A DNA stretch of 64,000 nt from Rhodoferax saidenbachensis. GTDB taxonomy: Bacteria > Pseudomonadota > Gammaproteobacteria > Burkholderiales > Burkholderiaceae_C. This document shows positions 34,519 through 44,700 of this stretch, piece by piece. A model generated the notes under the pieces. That model did not search any database, was not told the DNA's origin, and saw only the letters and a list, made by a program, of their open reading frames with translations. Within the stretch, counting starts at the first letter, position 1; each line of letters begins with the position of its first letter. Position numbers and translations under genes: made by a program. Location of the stretch: the NCBI RefSeq assembly GCF_001955715.1, contig NZ_CP019239.1:558001-622000 (forward strand). The letters run 5' to 3'.

Positions 34519-35913
34519 TTGACGACCTACCAGGTTGCCAACCTGAGCTCGGCCACCATCAAGGCCCTGACGACAGACCAAGTGGCGGCCATTGAGACCG
34601 CAGACATCCAGGCCCTGACCACAGGCCAACTGGGCAACCTGGCGACAGCGACCATCCATGCGCTGACCACAGACCAAGTGGTGGCACTGACCACCTACCA
34701 GGTCTCCAACCTGTCGACCGCGACGCTTGCGGCGCTGACCACAGACCAAGTGGTGGCGATAGAGACCGCGGACATCCAGTCGCTGTCTACGAAGCAACTG
34801 GCGGGTCTTGCGACCAGCACGCTGGTGGCCCTGAGCACAGACCAGATCCAGGCCCTCAAAACCAGCCAACTGGCCGGCTTGGCCACCAGTGCGGTTGCCG
34901 CACTGACCACGGACCAACTGGTCTCGCTGACCACGACCCAGATCTCGGGCCTGACCACAGGCACGATCAGCTCGCTGAGCACACTGGCGATCTCGGTGCT
35001 GACGACCGACCAGATTGGAGCGATCTCCACGACAGGCCTGGCTGCGCTGAAGACAAGCCAAGTGAGTGCGCTGTCCACAGACGCCATCGTTGCGCTGTCG
35101 ACCAGCCAAGTAGCGGGCCTGACCACGACGACGATGGCAGCGCTGTCGACGACACAGGTCCAAGCGATAGAGACGCGTGACATCCAGGCCCTGACGACCC
35201 GTCAACTGGGCAGCCTGGCGACCTCGACGATCCAGGCCCTGTCGACAGACCAAATCCAGGCCTTGACGACCTACCAGGTTGCCAACCTGAGCTCGGCCAC
35301 CATCAAGGCCCTGACGACAGACCAAGTGGCGGCCATTGAGACCGCAGACATCCAGGCCCTGACCACAGGCCAACTGGGCAACCTGGCGACAGCGACCATC
35401 CATGCGCTGACCACAGACCAAGTGGTGGCACTGACCACCTACCAGGTCTCCAACCTGTCGACCGCGACGCTTGCGGCGCTGACCACAGACCAAGTGGTGG
35501 CGATAGAGACCGCGGACATCCAGTCGCTGTCTACGAAGCAACTGGCGGGTCTTGCGACCAGCACGCTGGTGGCCCTGAGCACAGACCAGATCCAGGCCCT
35601 CAAAACCAGCCAACTGGCCGGCTTGGCCACCAGTGCGGTTGCCGCACTGACCACGGACCAACTGGTCTCGCTGACCACGACCCAGATCTCGGGCCTGACC
35701 ACAGGCACGATCAGCTCGCTGAGCACACTGGCGATCTCGGTGCTGACGACCGACCAGATTGGAGCGATCTCCACGACAGGCCTGGCTGCGCTGAAGACAA
35801 GCCAAGTGAGTGCGCTGTCCACAGACGCCATCGTTGCGCTGTCGACCAGCCAAGTAGCGGGCCTGACCACGACGACGATGGCAGCGCTGTCGACGACCAG
35901 GTCCAAGCGATAG
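34519..35913 (+). CDS. Giant octapeptide-repeat protein, internal segment 3
   Basis: Open segment after the second deletion, ending at the third (near 35890). Repeat units only, with a mid-repeat TTG as apparent start and no ribosome binding site. Not an independent gene in my reading. Confidence 0.6.
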   Translation: MTTYQVANLSSATIKALTTDQVAAIETADIQALTTGQLGNLATATIHALTTDQVVALTTYQVSNLSTATLAALTTDQVVAIETADIQSLSTKQLAGLATSTLVALSTDQIQALKTSQLAGLATSAVAALTTDQLVSLTTTQISGLTTGTISSLSTLAISVLTTDQIGAISTTGLAALKTSQVSALSTDAIVALSTSQVAGLTTTTMAALSTTQVQAIETRDIQALTTRQLGSLATSTIQALSTDQIQALTTYQVANLSSATIKALTTDQVAAIETADIQALTTGQLGNLATATIHALTTDQVVALTTYQVSNLSTATLAALTTDQVVAIETADIQSLSTKQLAGLATSTLVALSTDQIQALKTSQLAGLATSAVAALTTDQLVSLTTTQISGLTTGTISSLSTLAISVLTTDQIGAISTTGLAALKTSQVSALSTDAIVALSTSQVAGLTTTTMAALSTTRSKR

Positions 35914-36005
35914 AGACGCGTGACATCCAGGCCCTGACGACCCGTCAACTGGGCAGCCTGGCGACCTCGACGATCCAGGCCCTGTCGACAGACCAAATCC
36001 AGGCC

Positions 36006-39000
36006 TTGACGACCTACCAGGTTGCCAACCTGAGCTCGGCCACCATCAAGGCCCTGACGACAGACCAAGTGGCGGCCATTGAGACCGCAGACATCCAGGC
36101 CCTGACCACAGGCCAACTGGGCAACCTGGCGACAGCGACCATCCATGCGCTGACCACAGACCAAGTGGTGGCACTGACCACCTACCAGGTCTCCAACCTG
36201 TCGACCGCGACGCTTGCGGCGCTGACCACAGACCAAGTGGTGGCGATAGAGACCGCGGACATCCAGTCGCTGTCTACGAAGCAACTGGCGGGTCTTGCGA
36301 CCAGCACGCTGGTGGCCCTGAGCACAGACCAGATCCAGGCCCTCAAAACCAGCCAACTGGCCGGCTTGGCCACCAGTGCGGTTGCCGCACTGACCACGGA
36401 CCAACTGGTCTCGCTGACCACGACCCAGATCTCGGGCCTGACCACAGGCACGATCAGCTCGCTGAGCACACTGGCGATCTCGGTGCTGACGACCGACCAG
36501 ATTGGAGCGATCTCCACGACAGGCCTGGCTGCGCTGAAGACAAGCCAAGTGAGTGCGCTGTCCACAGACGCCATCGTTGCGCTGTCGACCAGCCAAGTAG
36601 CGGGCCTGACCACGACGACGATGGCAGCGCTGTCGACCGACCAGGTCCAAGCGATAGAGACGCGTGACATCCAGGCCCTGACGACCCGTCAACTGGGCAG
36701 CCTGGCGACCTCGACGATCCAGGCCCTGTCGACAGACCAAATCCAGGCCTTGACGACCTACCAGGTTGCCAACCTGAGCTCGGCCACCATCAAGGCCCTG
36801 ACGACAGACCAAGTGGCGGCCATTGAGACCGCAGACATCCAGGCCCTGACCACAGGCCAACTGGGCAACCTGGCGACAGCGACCATCCATGCGCTGACCA
36901 CAGACCAAGTGGTGGCACTGACCACCTACCAGGTCTCCAACCTGTCGACCGCGACGCTTGCGGCGCTGACCACAGACCAAGTGGTGGCGATAGAGACCGC
37001 GGACATCCAGTCGCTGTCTACGAAGCAACTGGCGGGTCTTGCGACCAGCACGCTGGTGGCCCTGAGCACAGACCAGATCCAGGCCCTCAAAACCAGCCAA
37101 CTGGCCGGCTTGGCCACCAGTGCGGTTGCCGCACTGACCACGGACCAACTGGTCTCGCTGACCACGACCCAGATCTCGGGCCTGACCACAGGCACGATCA
37201 GCTCGCTGAGCACACTGGCGATCTCGGTGCTGACGACCGACCAGATTGGAGCGATCTCCACGACAGGCCTGGCTGCGCTGAAGACAAGCCAAGTGAGTGC
37301 GCTGTCCACAGACGCCATCGTTGCGCTGTCGACCAGCCAAGTAGCGGGCCTGACCACGACGACGATGGCAGCGCTGTCGACCGACCAGGTCCAAGCGATA
37401 GAGACGCGTGACATCCAGGCCCTGACGACCCGTCAACTGGGCAGCCTGGCGACCTCGACGATCCAGGCCCTGTCGACAGACCAAATCCAGGCCTTGACGA
37501 CCTACCAGGTTGCCAACCTGAGCTCGGCCACCATCAAGGCCCTGACGACAGACCAAGTGGCGGCCATTGAGACCGCAGACATCCAGGCCCTGACCACAGG
37601 CCAACTGGGCAACCTGGCGACAGCGACCATCCATGCGCTGACCACAGACCAAGTGGTGGCACTGACCACCTACCAGGTCTCCAACCTGTCGACCGCGACG
37701 CTTGCGGCGCTGACCACAGACCAAGTGGTGGCGATAGAGACCGCGGACATCCAGTCGCTGTCTACGAAGCAACTGGCGGGTCTTGCGACCAGCACGCTGG
37801 TGGCCCTGAGCACAGACCAGATCCAGGCCCTCAAAACCAGCCAACTGGCCGGCTTGGCCACCAGTGCGGTTGCCGCACTGACCACGGACCAACTGGTCTC
37901 GCTGACCACGACCCAGATCTCGGGCCTGACCACAGGCACGATCAGCTCGCTGAGCACACTGGCGATCTCGGTGCTGACGACCGACCAGATTGGAGCGATC
38001 TCCACGACAGGCCTGGCTGCGCTGAAGACAAGCCAAGTGAGTGCGCTGTCCACAGACGCCATCGTTGCGCTGTCGACCAGCCAAGTAGCGGGCCTGACCA
38101 CGACGACGATGGCAGCGCTGTCGACCGACCAGGTCCAAGCGATAGAGACGCGTGACATCCAGGCCCTGACGACCCGTCAACTGGGCAGCCTGGCGACCTC
38201 GACGATCCAGGCCCTGTCGACAGACCAAATCCAGGCCTTGACGACCTACCAGGTTGCCAACCTGAGCTCGGCCACCATCAAGGCCCTGACGACAGACCAA
38301 GTGGCGGCCATTGAGACCGCAGACATCCAGGCCCTGACCACAGGCCAACTGGGCAACCTGGCGACAGCGACCATCCATGCGCTGACCACAGACCAAGTGG
38401 TGGCACTGACCACCTACCAGGTCTCCAACCTGTCGACCGCGACGCTTGCGGCGCTGACCACAGACCAAGTGGTGGCGATAGAGACCGCGGACATCCAGTC
38501 GCTGTCTACGAAGCAACTGGCGGGTCTTGCGACCAGCACGCTGGTGGCCCTGAGCACAGACCAGATCCAGGCCCTCAAAACCAGCCAACTGGCCGGCTTG
38601 GCCACCAGTGCGGTTGCCGCACTGACCACGGACCAACTGGTCTCGCTGACCACGACCCAGATCTCGGGCCTGACCACAGGCACGATCAGCTCGCTGAGCA
38701 CACTGGCGATCTCGGTGCTGACGACCGACCAGATTGGAGCGATCTCCACGACAGGCCTGGCTGCGCTGAAGACAAGCCAAGTGAGTGCGCTGTCCACAGA
38801 CGCCATCGTTGCGCTGTCGACCAGCCAAGTAGCGGGCCTGACCACGACGACGATGGCAGCGCTGTCGACCGACCAGGTCCAAGCGATAGAGACGCGTGAC
38901 ATCCAGGCCCTGACGACCCGTCAACTGGGCAGCCTGGCGACCTCGACGATCCAGGCCCTGTCGACAGACCAAATCCAGGCCTTGACGACCTACCAGGTTG

Positions 39001-41612
39001 CCAACCTGAGCTCGGCCACCATCAAGGCCCTGACGACAGACCAAGTGGCGGCCATTGAGACCGCAGACATCCAGGCCCTGACCACAGGCCAACTGGGCAA
39101 CCTGGCGACAGCGACCATCCATGCGCTGACCACAGACCAAGTGGTGGCACTGACCACCTACCAGGTCTCCAACCTGTCGACCGCGACGCTTGCGGCGCTG
39201 ACCACAGACCAAGTGGTGGCGATAGAGACCGCGGACATCCAGTCGCTGTCTACGAAGCAACTGGCGGGTCTTGCGACCAGCACGCTGGTGGCCCTGAGCA
39301 CAGACCAGATCCAGGCCCTCAAAACCAGCCAACTGGCCGGCTTGGCCACCAGTGCGGTTGCCGCACTGACCACGGACCAACTGGTCTCGCTGACCACGAC
39401 CCAGATCTCGGGCCTGACCACAGGCACGATCAGCTCGCTGAGCACACTGGCGATCTCGGTGCTGACGACCGACCAGATTGGAGCGATCTCCACGACAGGC
39501 CTGGCTGCGCTGAAGACAAGCCAAGTGAGTGCGCTGTCCACAGACGCCATCGTTGCGCTGTCGACCAGCCAAGTAGCGGGCCTGACCACGACGACGATGG
39601 CAGCGCTGTCGACCGACCAGGTCCAAGCGATAGAGACGCGTGACATCCAGGCCCTGACGACCCGTCAACTGGGCAGCCTGGCGACCTCGACGATCCAGGC
39701 CCTGTCGACAGACCAAATCCAGGCCTTGACGACCTACCAGGTTGCCAACCTGAGCTCGGCCACCATCAAGGCCCTGACGACAGACCAAGTGGCGGCCATT
39801 GAGACCGCAGACATCCAGGCCCTGACCACAGGCCAACTGGGCAACCTGGCGACAGCGACCATCCATGCGCTGACCACAGACCAAGTGGTGGCACTGACCA
39901 CCTACCAGGTCTCCAACCTGTCGACCGCGACGCTTGCGGCGCTGACCACAGACCAAGTGGTGGCGATAGAGACCGCGGACATCCAGTCGCTGTCTACGAA
40001 GCAACTGGCGGGTCTTGCGACCAGCACGCTGGTGGCCCTGAGCACAGACCAGATCCAGGCCCTCAAAACCAGCCAACTGGCCGGCTTGGCCACCAGTGCG
40101 GTTGCCGCACTGACCACGGACCAACTGGTCTCGCTGACCACGACCCAGATCTCGGGCCTGACCACAGGCACGATCAGCTCGCTGAGCACACTGGCGATCT
40201 CGGTGCTGACGACCGACCAGATTGGAGCGATCTCCACGACAGGCCTGGCTGCGCTGAAGACAAGCCAAGTGAGTGCGCTGTCCACAGACGCCATCGTTGC
40301 GCTGTCGACCAGCCAAGTAGCGGGCCTGACCACGACGACGATGGCAGCGCTGTCGACGACACAGGTCCAAGCGATAGAGACGCGTGACATCCAGGCCCTG
40401 ACGACCCGTCAACTGGGCAGCCTGGCGACCTCGACAGTGCAAGCCCTGTCGACCGACCAAATCCAGGCCTTGACGACCTACCAGGTGCAGGCGCTGTCTA
40501 CTGCTGCAGTACATGCGTTGACCACTACGCAGATTCTTGCGATGGAAACGGCAGATGTCGCTGTGCTGACAACCAAACAGCTGGCGATACTGACAACGGC
40601 GCAAGCGGAAGCGTTTACGACTGATCAGGTAGAGGCATTGACGTCTGCCCAGATAGCTGCGATTCCTACGGGCCCCTACTCACATCTGACTACGGGTACA
40701 CCAATCATCTTCGACTTGAATGGGGATGGGGTGAGAACGCAGAGCATTGATGCTGGCGTGAAGTTCGACTTGTTTGCAGACGGTGGCGCAATCAACACGG
40801 GTTGGGTCAGCGGCGGCGACGGTCTACTGGTAATGGATCGCAACCACGATGGCTCAATCAATGACGGCTCTGAGCTGTTCGGCTCTGCCACACAGCTTGC
40901 CAATGGCGAAAAAGCCAAGGACGGGTACGAGGCATTGCGCGAACTCGACACCAATGGTGATGGATTTATCACCAGCGAAGATGAGGCATGGGCAGATTTG
41001 CGAGTCTGGGTCGACGGAAACTCGGATGGTTCGACGGATGGAGGCGAACTCCGGACGCTGGATTCCTTGGGTATCGCCAAAATCAATGTCAATGCCAATG
41101 TAGGTACGGGCACTGACAATGGCAATATTCTGGGACTGACCTCCAGTTATGAGACAACCGATGGCGCGACGCATGATGCGGCAGACGTCTGGTTCCTTGC
41201 CGACAGGACTGGAGCGCCTTCCACTGTCGATAGTGCAGTCGCTGCGCTGCCAACTACTCCGACACCCGCACTGGTGCAGGCAGCCGAAGTAGTCGTGCCA
41301 CAAGCCACAAATGATGGATTGCATACGAAGGTGAGCAGCTTGGCGCAGGCAATCGGCTCATTTGCCGATACTGCAGGACAGGCTGAATCTTCTACATCGC
41401 TGTTGACTACGACAGCGGGGGATGCTGGTGGCAACACTCCAGCCACGCTGGCTGTGGTTGGCATGGTGGACGTGATGAAGCAGTTTGATGCCAGCGGCAA
41501 TCTGATTGGTGCTTCGACGATTACTAACGCGACTGCAACCCAGGCTTTGGCTGGTACCAGCTTGTTGAAACCTAGTACCAATGATTTCCTGGCGCAGGGA
41601 GGTAAGACCTAA
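36006..41612 (+). CDS. Giant octapeptide-repeat protein, C-terminal segment with type I secretion-type domain
   Basis: After the third deletion the frame is again that of the N-terminal segment, since three single-base losses total three. This 1,868-codon part carries the remaining repeat units, then diverged octads to about 40680. Next is a C-terminal domain with 'PIIFDLNGDGVRT', 'LLVMDRNHDGSINDGSELFG', 'LDTNGDGFITSEDEAWADLR' and 'DGNSDGSTDGGE', four Asp-rich loops of EF-hand/dockerin-like form. This domain is familiar from large type I secreted proteins. The last 60 residues (with 'MVDVMKQFDASGNLIG') resemble the end of the neighbouring paralogue and probably hold the secretion signal. The apparent start at 36006 is mid-repeat. 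Function is unknown; a surface or matrix adhesin is plausible. Confidence 0.8.
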   Translation: MTTYQVANLSSATIKALTTDQVAAIETADIQALTTGQLGNLATATIHALTTDQVVALTTYQVSNLSTATLAALTTDQVVAIETADIQSLSTKQLAGLATSTLVALSTDQIQALKTSQLAGLATSAVAALTTDQLVSLTTTQISGLTTGTISSLSTLAISVLTTDQIGAISTTGLAALKTSQVSALSTDAIVALSTSQVAGLTTTTMAALSTDQVQAIETRDIQALTTRQLGSLATSTIQALSTDQIQALTTYQVANLSSATIKALTTDQVAAIETADIQALTTGQLGNLATATIHALTTDQVVALTTYQVSNLSTATLAALTTDQVVAIETADIQSLSTKQLAGLATSTLVALSTDQIQALKTSQLAGLATSAVAALTTDQLVSLTTTQISGLTTGTISSLSTLAISVLTTDQIGAISTTGLAALKTSQVSALSTDAIVALSTSQVAGLTTTTMAALSTDQVQAIETRDIQALTTRQLGSLATSTIQALSTDQIQALTTYQVANLSSATIKALTTDQVAAIETADIQALTTGQLGNLATATIHALTTDQVVALTTYQVSNLSTATLAALTTDQVVAIETADIQSLSTKQLAGLATSTLVALSTDQIQALKTSQLAGLATSAVAALTTDQLVSLTTTQISGLTTGTISSLSTLAISVLTTDQIGAISTTGLAALKTSQVSALSTDAIVALSTSQVAGLTTTTMAALSTDQVQAIETRDIQALTTRQLGSLATSTIQALSTDQIQALTTYQVANLSSATIKALTTDQVAAIETADIQALTTGQLGNLATATIHALTTDQVVALTTYQVSNLSTATLAALTTDQVVAIETADIQSLSTKQLAGLATSTLVALSTDQIQALKTSQLAGLATSAVAALTTDQLVSLTTTQISGLTTGTISSLSTLAISVLTTDQIGAISTTGLAALKTSQVSALSTDAIVALSTSQVAGLTTTTMAALSTDQVQAIETRDIQALTTRQLGSLATSTIQALSTDQIQALTTYQVANLSSATIKALTTDQVAAIETADIQALTTGQLGNLATATIHALTTDQVVALTTYQVSNLSTATLAALTTDQVVAIETADIQSLSTKQLAGLATSTLVALSTDQIQALKTSQLAGLATSAVAALTTDQLVSLTTTQISGLTTGTISSLSTLAISVLTTDQIGAISTTGLAALKTSQVSALSTDAIVALSTSQVAGLTTTTMAALSTDQVQAIETRDIQALTTRQLGSLATSTIQALSTDQIQALTTYQVANLSSATIKALTTDQVAAIETADIQALTTGQLGNLATATIHALTTDQVVALTTYQVSNLSTATLAALTTDQVVAIETADIQSLSTKQLAGLATSTLVALSTDQIQALKTSQLAGLATSAVAALTTDQLVSLTTTQISGLTTGTISSLSTLAISVLTTDQIGAISTTGLAALKTSQVSALSTDAIVALSTSQVAGLTTTTMAALSTTQVQAIETRDIQALTTRQLGSLATSTVQALSTDQIQALTTYQVQALSTAAVHALTTTQILAMETADVAVLTTKQLAILTTAQAEAFTTDQVEALTSAQIAAIPTGPYSHLTTGTPIIFDLNGDGVRTQSIDAGVKFDLFADGGAINTGWVSGGDGLLVMDRNHDGSINDGSELFGSATQLANGEKAKDGYEALRELDTNGDGFITSEDEAWADLRVWVDGNSDGSTDGGELRTLDSLGIAKINVNANVGTGTDNGNILGLTSSYETTDGATHDAADVWFLADRTGAPSTVDSAVAALPTTPTPALVQAAEVVVPQATNDGLHTKVSSLAQAIGSFADTAGQAESSTSLLTTTAGDAGGNTPATLAVVGMVDVMKQFDASGNLIGASTITNATATQALAGTSLLKPSTNDFLAQGGKT

Positions 41613-41625
41613 AGCGATCCCTTAT

Positions 41626-41704
41626 TGCTGGAAGTGCTGTTCTGCCTTAGGAAAAGAATAATCAGGCCTAAATGCCGTTCTTTTCTCTATGAGCACTTCC
41701 AGCA
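41626..41704 (+). other. Large nested inverted repeat between the two repeat-protein genes
   Basis: Outer arms TGCTGGAAGTGCT (41626-41638) and AGCACTTCCAGCA (41692-41704) are a perfect 13-bp match. Inside them GAAAAGAA (41651-41658) pairs with TTCTTTTC (41678-41685). It fills the 110-bp gap between the stop of the first giant gene and the start of the second, ending 18 nt before the ATG. It has no T-tract. It could be a processing or attenuation element that sets the ratio of the two products. Confidence 0.55.
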
Positions 41705-41722
41705 AGCCCGGATACTTAACGC

Positions 41723-44700
41723 ATGTGGTTTCTCTCTTTTCTGTTCGGAACCCTGTTTGGCGATAAATTATTTGGAATCCATTTAGATCGGCTTTTCGGG
41801 GGCATCTTCTCGAATCACTTCTTTGGAGTTGATTCGCTGGTAGACGCGCTCGTGAACAATGGGTTGGTTGTTTCTGTCCCAACCCCTACTTCACCTCCCT
41901 CGGGACTGACCACGGACGCCATTGCGGCATTGACGACCGACCAAGTGCAGGCGTTGACCACAGCGGTCATTGCCTCGCTGAACACGGATCAGGTTCGCGC
42001 ATTTACGACAGACGGGATCGCGGCTTTTCTGCCGGGGCAGTTGGCGGCCCTGAATTCCACTGATGTGGCTGCGCTCAGGACCGATCAAGTGGTGGCATTG
42101 ACCACCTTCCAGTTTTCCGGCCTTCCGACCGCGACCATTAATGCCTTGACCAGTGACCAAGTCATGGTGATTGAGACCCGGGACATTCAGGCGCTGACCA
42201 CGGGTCAAATTGCCAAACTAGCCACCGCCACTATGGCGGCACTAACAACCGATCAGATTCAGGCGCTTAAAACAGGGCAAATCAAGGCACTGAACACGGC
42301 GGATGTTGCTGCGTTAACGACTGATCAGGCGATGGCTCTGACTACAGATCAAATCGTGGCTTTGACGACGGTACAGTTTTCTGTGCTGAGTACAGATGAT
42401 GTGGCCGTACTCAGCACAGATCAAATTGCCGCTATTGAAACAGCAGATATCGCGGCCCTGAAAACAACGCAAATTAGAGCCCTTACGACGGATCAAGTGG
42501 TGGCACTGACCACAGACCAGATCCGCTCGCTATCAACTGCCACGGTAATCACCTTGACAAGTGATCAAGTGGTTGCGATTGAAACAAGAGATATTCAGGC
42601 GTTGACCACGGCCCAGATCGCCAAATTGACAACGGCCGCCGTGGCGGTCCTGACCACCGACCAGATTCAGTCCCTGAAAACGGGACAAATACAGGCGCTG
42701 AATACGGGGGATGTCGCCGCATTGACAACGGATCAGGCGGTAGCCCTGACAACGGATCAAATCGTGGCATTGACGACCGCGCAGTTTGCTGTGCTGAGCA
42801 CGGATGACATGTCCGTGCTCAGCACAGATCAAATTGCCGCCATTGAAACGGCCGACGTTGCGGCGCTGAAAACGGCGCAGGTTTCAGCCCTTACTACGGA
42901 TCAAGTGGTGGCGTTGACCACAGACCAGATCAGGGCGTTGTCCACTGCCATGGTGAACGCCTTGACAAGTGATCAACTGGTCGCGATTGAGACCCGAGAT
43001 ATTCAAGCACTGACCACGAGCCAGATTGTCAAATTGACCACGGCGGCGGTGGTTGTACTGACCACTGATCAGATACAGGCTCTTGGAACAAGGCAAGTAC
43101 AAGCGTTGACGACTGCGGATGTCGCTGTACTGACGACTGATCAGACGGTAGCCCTGACCACGGATCAGGTCGTGGCCCTGACTACGGCGCAGTTTGCCGT
43201 TCTGAGTACGGACGATGTGGTCGTGCTTAGCACGGATCAAATTGTGGCTATTGAAACAGTCGATATCGCTGCGCTGAAGACGACGCAGGTGTCAGTTTTG
43301 ACTACGGATCAGGTCGTGGCACTCACGACGGCACAGATACGGGCACTATCTACCGCTGCGGTGGTAGCCCTGACCACTGATCAGATTGTGGCCATTGAGA
43401 CGCAGGATATTGCTGCATTGACGACTCGCCAGATTGTGGCCATTGAGACGCGGGATATCGCAGTACTCACTACGGACCAGGTGCAGGCGTTGACCACTGC
43501 GCAACTTGCCGCGTTGACCAGCGCTCAGCAGGCAGTGTTGCCACTCGTTCCTTTGAATATCCCCAGTCTGACTACCGCACAGATAGCTGCACTCACTGTT
43601 GCGCAGATCGTGGGGTTGACGACGGATCAAATCGTATCTCTGTCGACCGCACAGGCGGCTGCGATTTCGACCGCGGGGGTGGCCGCACTCACATCGGACG
43701 AACTAGTCGCTTTTGAAACTGAAGATTTGGCCGCATTGACGAATGCCCAGATTGCTGCGCTGACGTCGGGGCAAACTGTGATTTTCTCCACCACACAAGT
43801 GGAGTCTTTTACGAGCGACCAGATATCGGCGTTTACCACTTCGGCGTATCAGCAGCTTGATACATCGGGCACGCCCATCATTTTTGACTTGAATGGAGAT
43901 GGGGTGAGAACCTTGGGCATTAGTGCCGGTGTGAAGTTTGACTTGTTTGCAGATGGCACAGCCATTAATACGGGCTGGGTCAGCGGGGGTGATGGCCTGT
44001 TGGTAATGGACCGTAACCATGACGGGGTAATTAACGACGGCTCCGAGCTGTTTGGCTCATCGACTCGCCTGGCCAATGGCGAGAAGGCCAAAGACGGTTA
44101 CGCAGCCTTGCGCGAACTGGACACCAATAATGATGGATACATCACCAATGAAGACGCGGCATACGCAGATTTACGCTTGTGGGTAGACAGCAATTCGGAT
44201 GGTTTGAGTAGTGCAGGTGAAATCAGAACGCTGGAGTCTCTGGGTATTGCCAAGATCAGTGTCAACGCAAAGGTCGGCACTGCAATCGACAACGGCAATA
44301 TCCTGGGGTTGACATCCAGTTATGAAACAACGGACGGTGTGAGCCACGATGCTGCAGATGTCTGGTTTCGTGTGGACAAAGTGCCCGTCAGTCCGGTGTC
44401 GGTGGACACTGCAATTGCTGCTTTGAGTACTGGCGTGTCCGCAGCAGGATTGGCAGATACCACCTATGTGGCACCGCCAAGCGTACCAGCGGTCCTGCCG
44501 CAAGTCCAAGTGGCCCCGATCGTTCCGCCAGCAGTATTGAGCGGTGATGGCTTGCGCTCCAAGGTAAGTGGCATGGTGCAAGCCATTGGATCGTTTGCTG
44601 ACGCTCCGACATATGTCACGTCGGGAATGCCACGAATGGATGCCCCTTCTGCCAGTGGCGCCTTAGTCACTCGAACAGTTCTCAGTATGGTCGATGTGAT

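Larger units (their letters stand above)
28767..40435 (+). repeat. Tandem 744-bp repeat, about 15.7 near-identical copies
   Basis: Period 744 bp (743 where a base is missing), 31 octapeptides of 24 bp each. Matching points occur at 28777, 29521 and so on to about 39932. Fifteen units are complete and the sixteenth is cut at 40435, where the sequence diverges. The only difference I noticed between units is at one site: 'tcgaccgaccagg' (most units), 'tcgacgacacagg' (units at 32915, 35146, 40353) and the 1-bp shorter 'tcgacgaccagg' (32172, 34403, 35890). Near identity implies recent amplification or gene conversion, and makes the assembled copy number uncertain. Confidence 0.95.

Noticed and set aside
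28767..40435. Regular direct repeats suggesting a CRISPR array or satellite DNA
   Set aside because: The repeats are contiguous, have no unique spacers, and translate as an uninterrupted octapeptide pattern; no cas genes are near.
35439..40604. Very long - strand open frame (1,721 codons) through the repeat tract
   Set aside because: It is the reverse reading of the 744-bp coding repeat. Because the unit is a multiple of three, one open frame on the other strand stays open in every copy. Its Arg/Gln/Gly-rich product has no start signal and the true reading is the secreted-protein frame.
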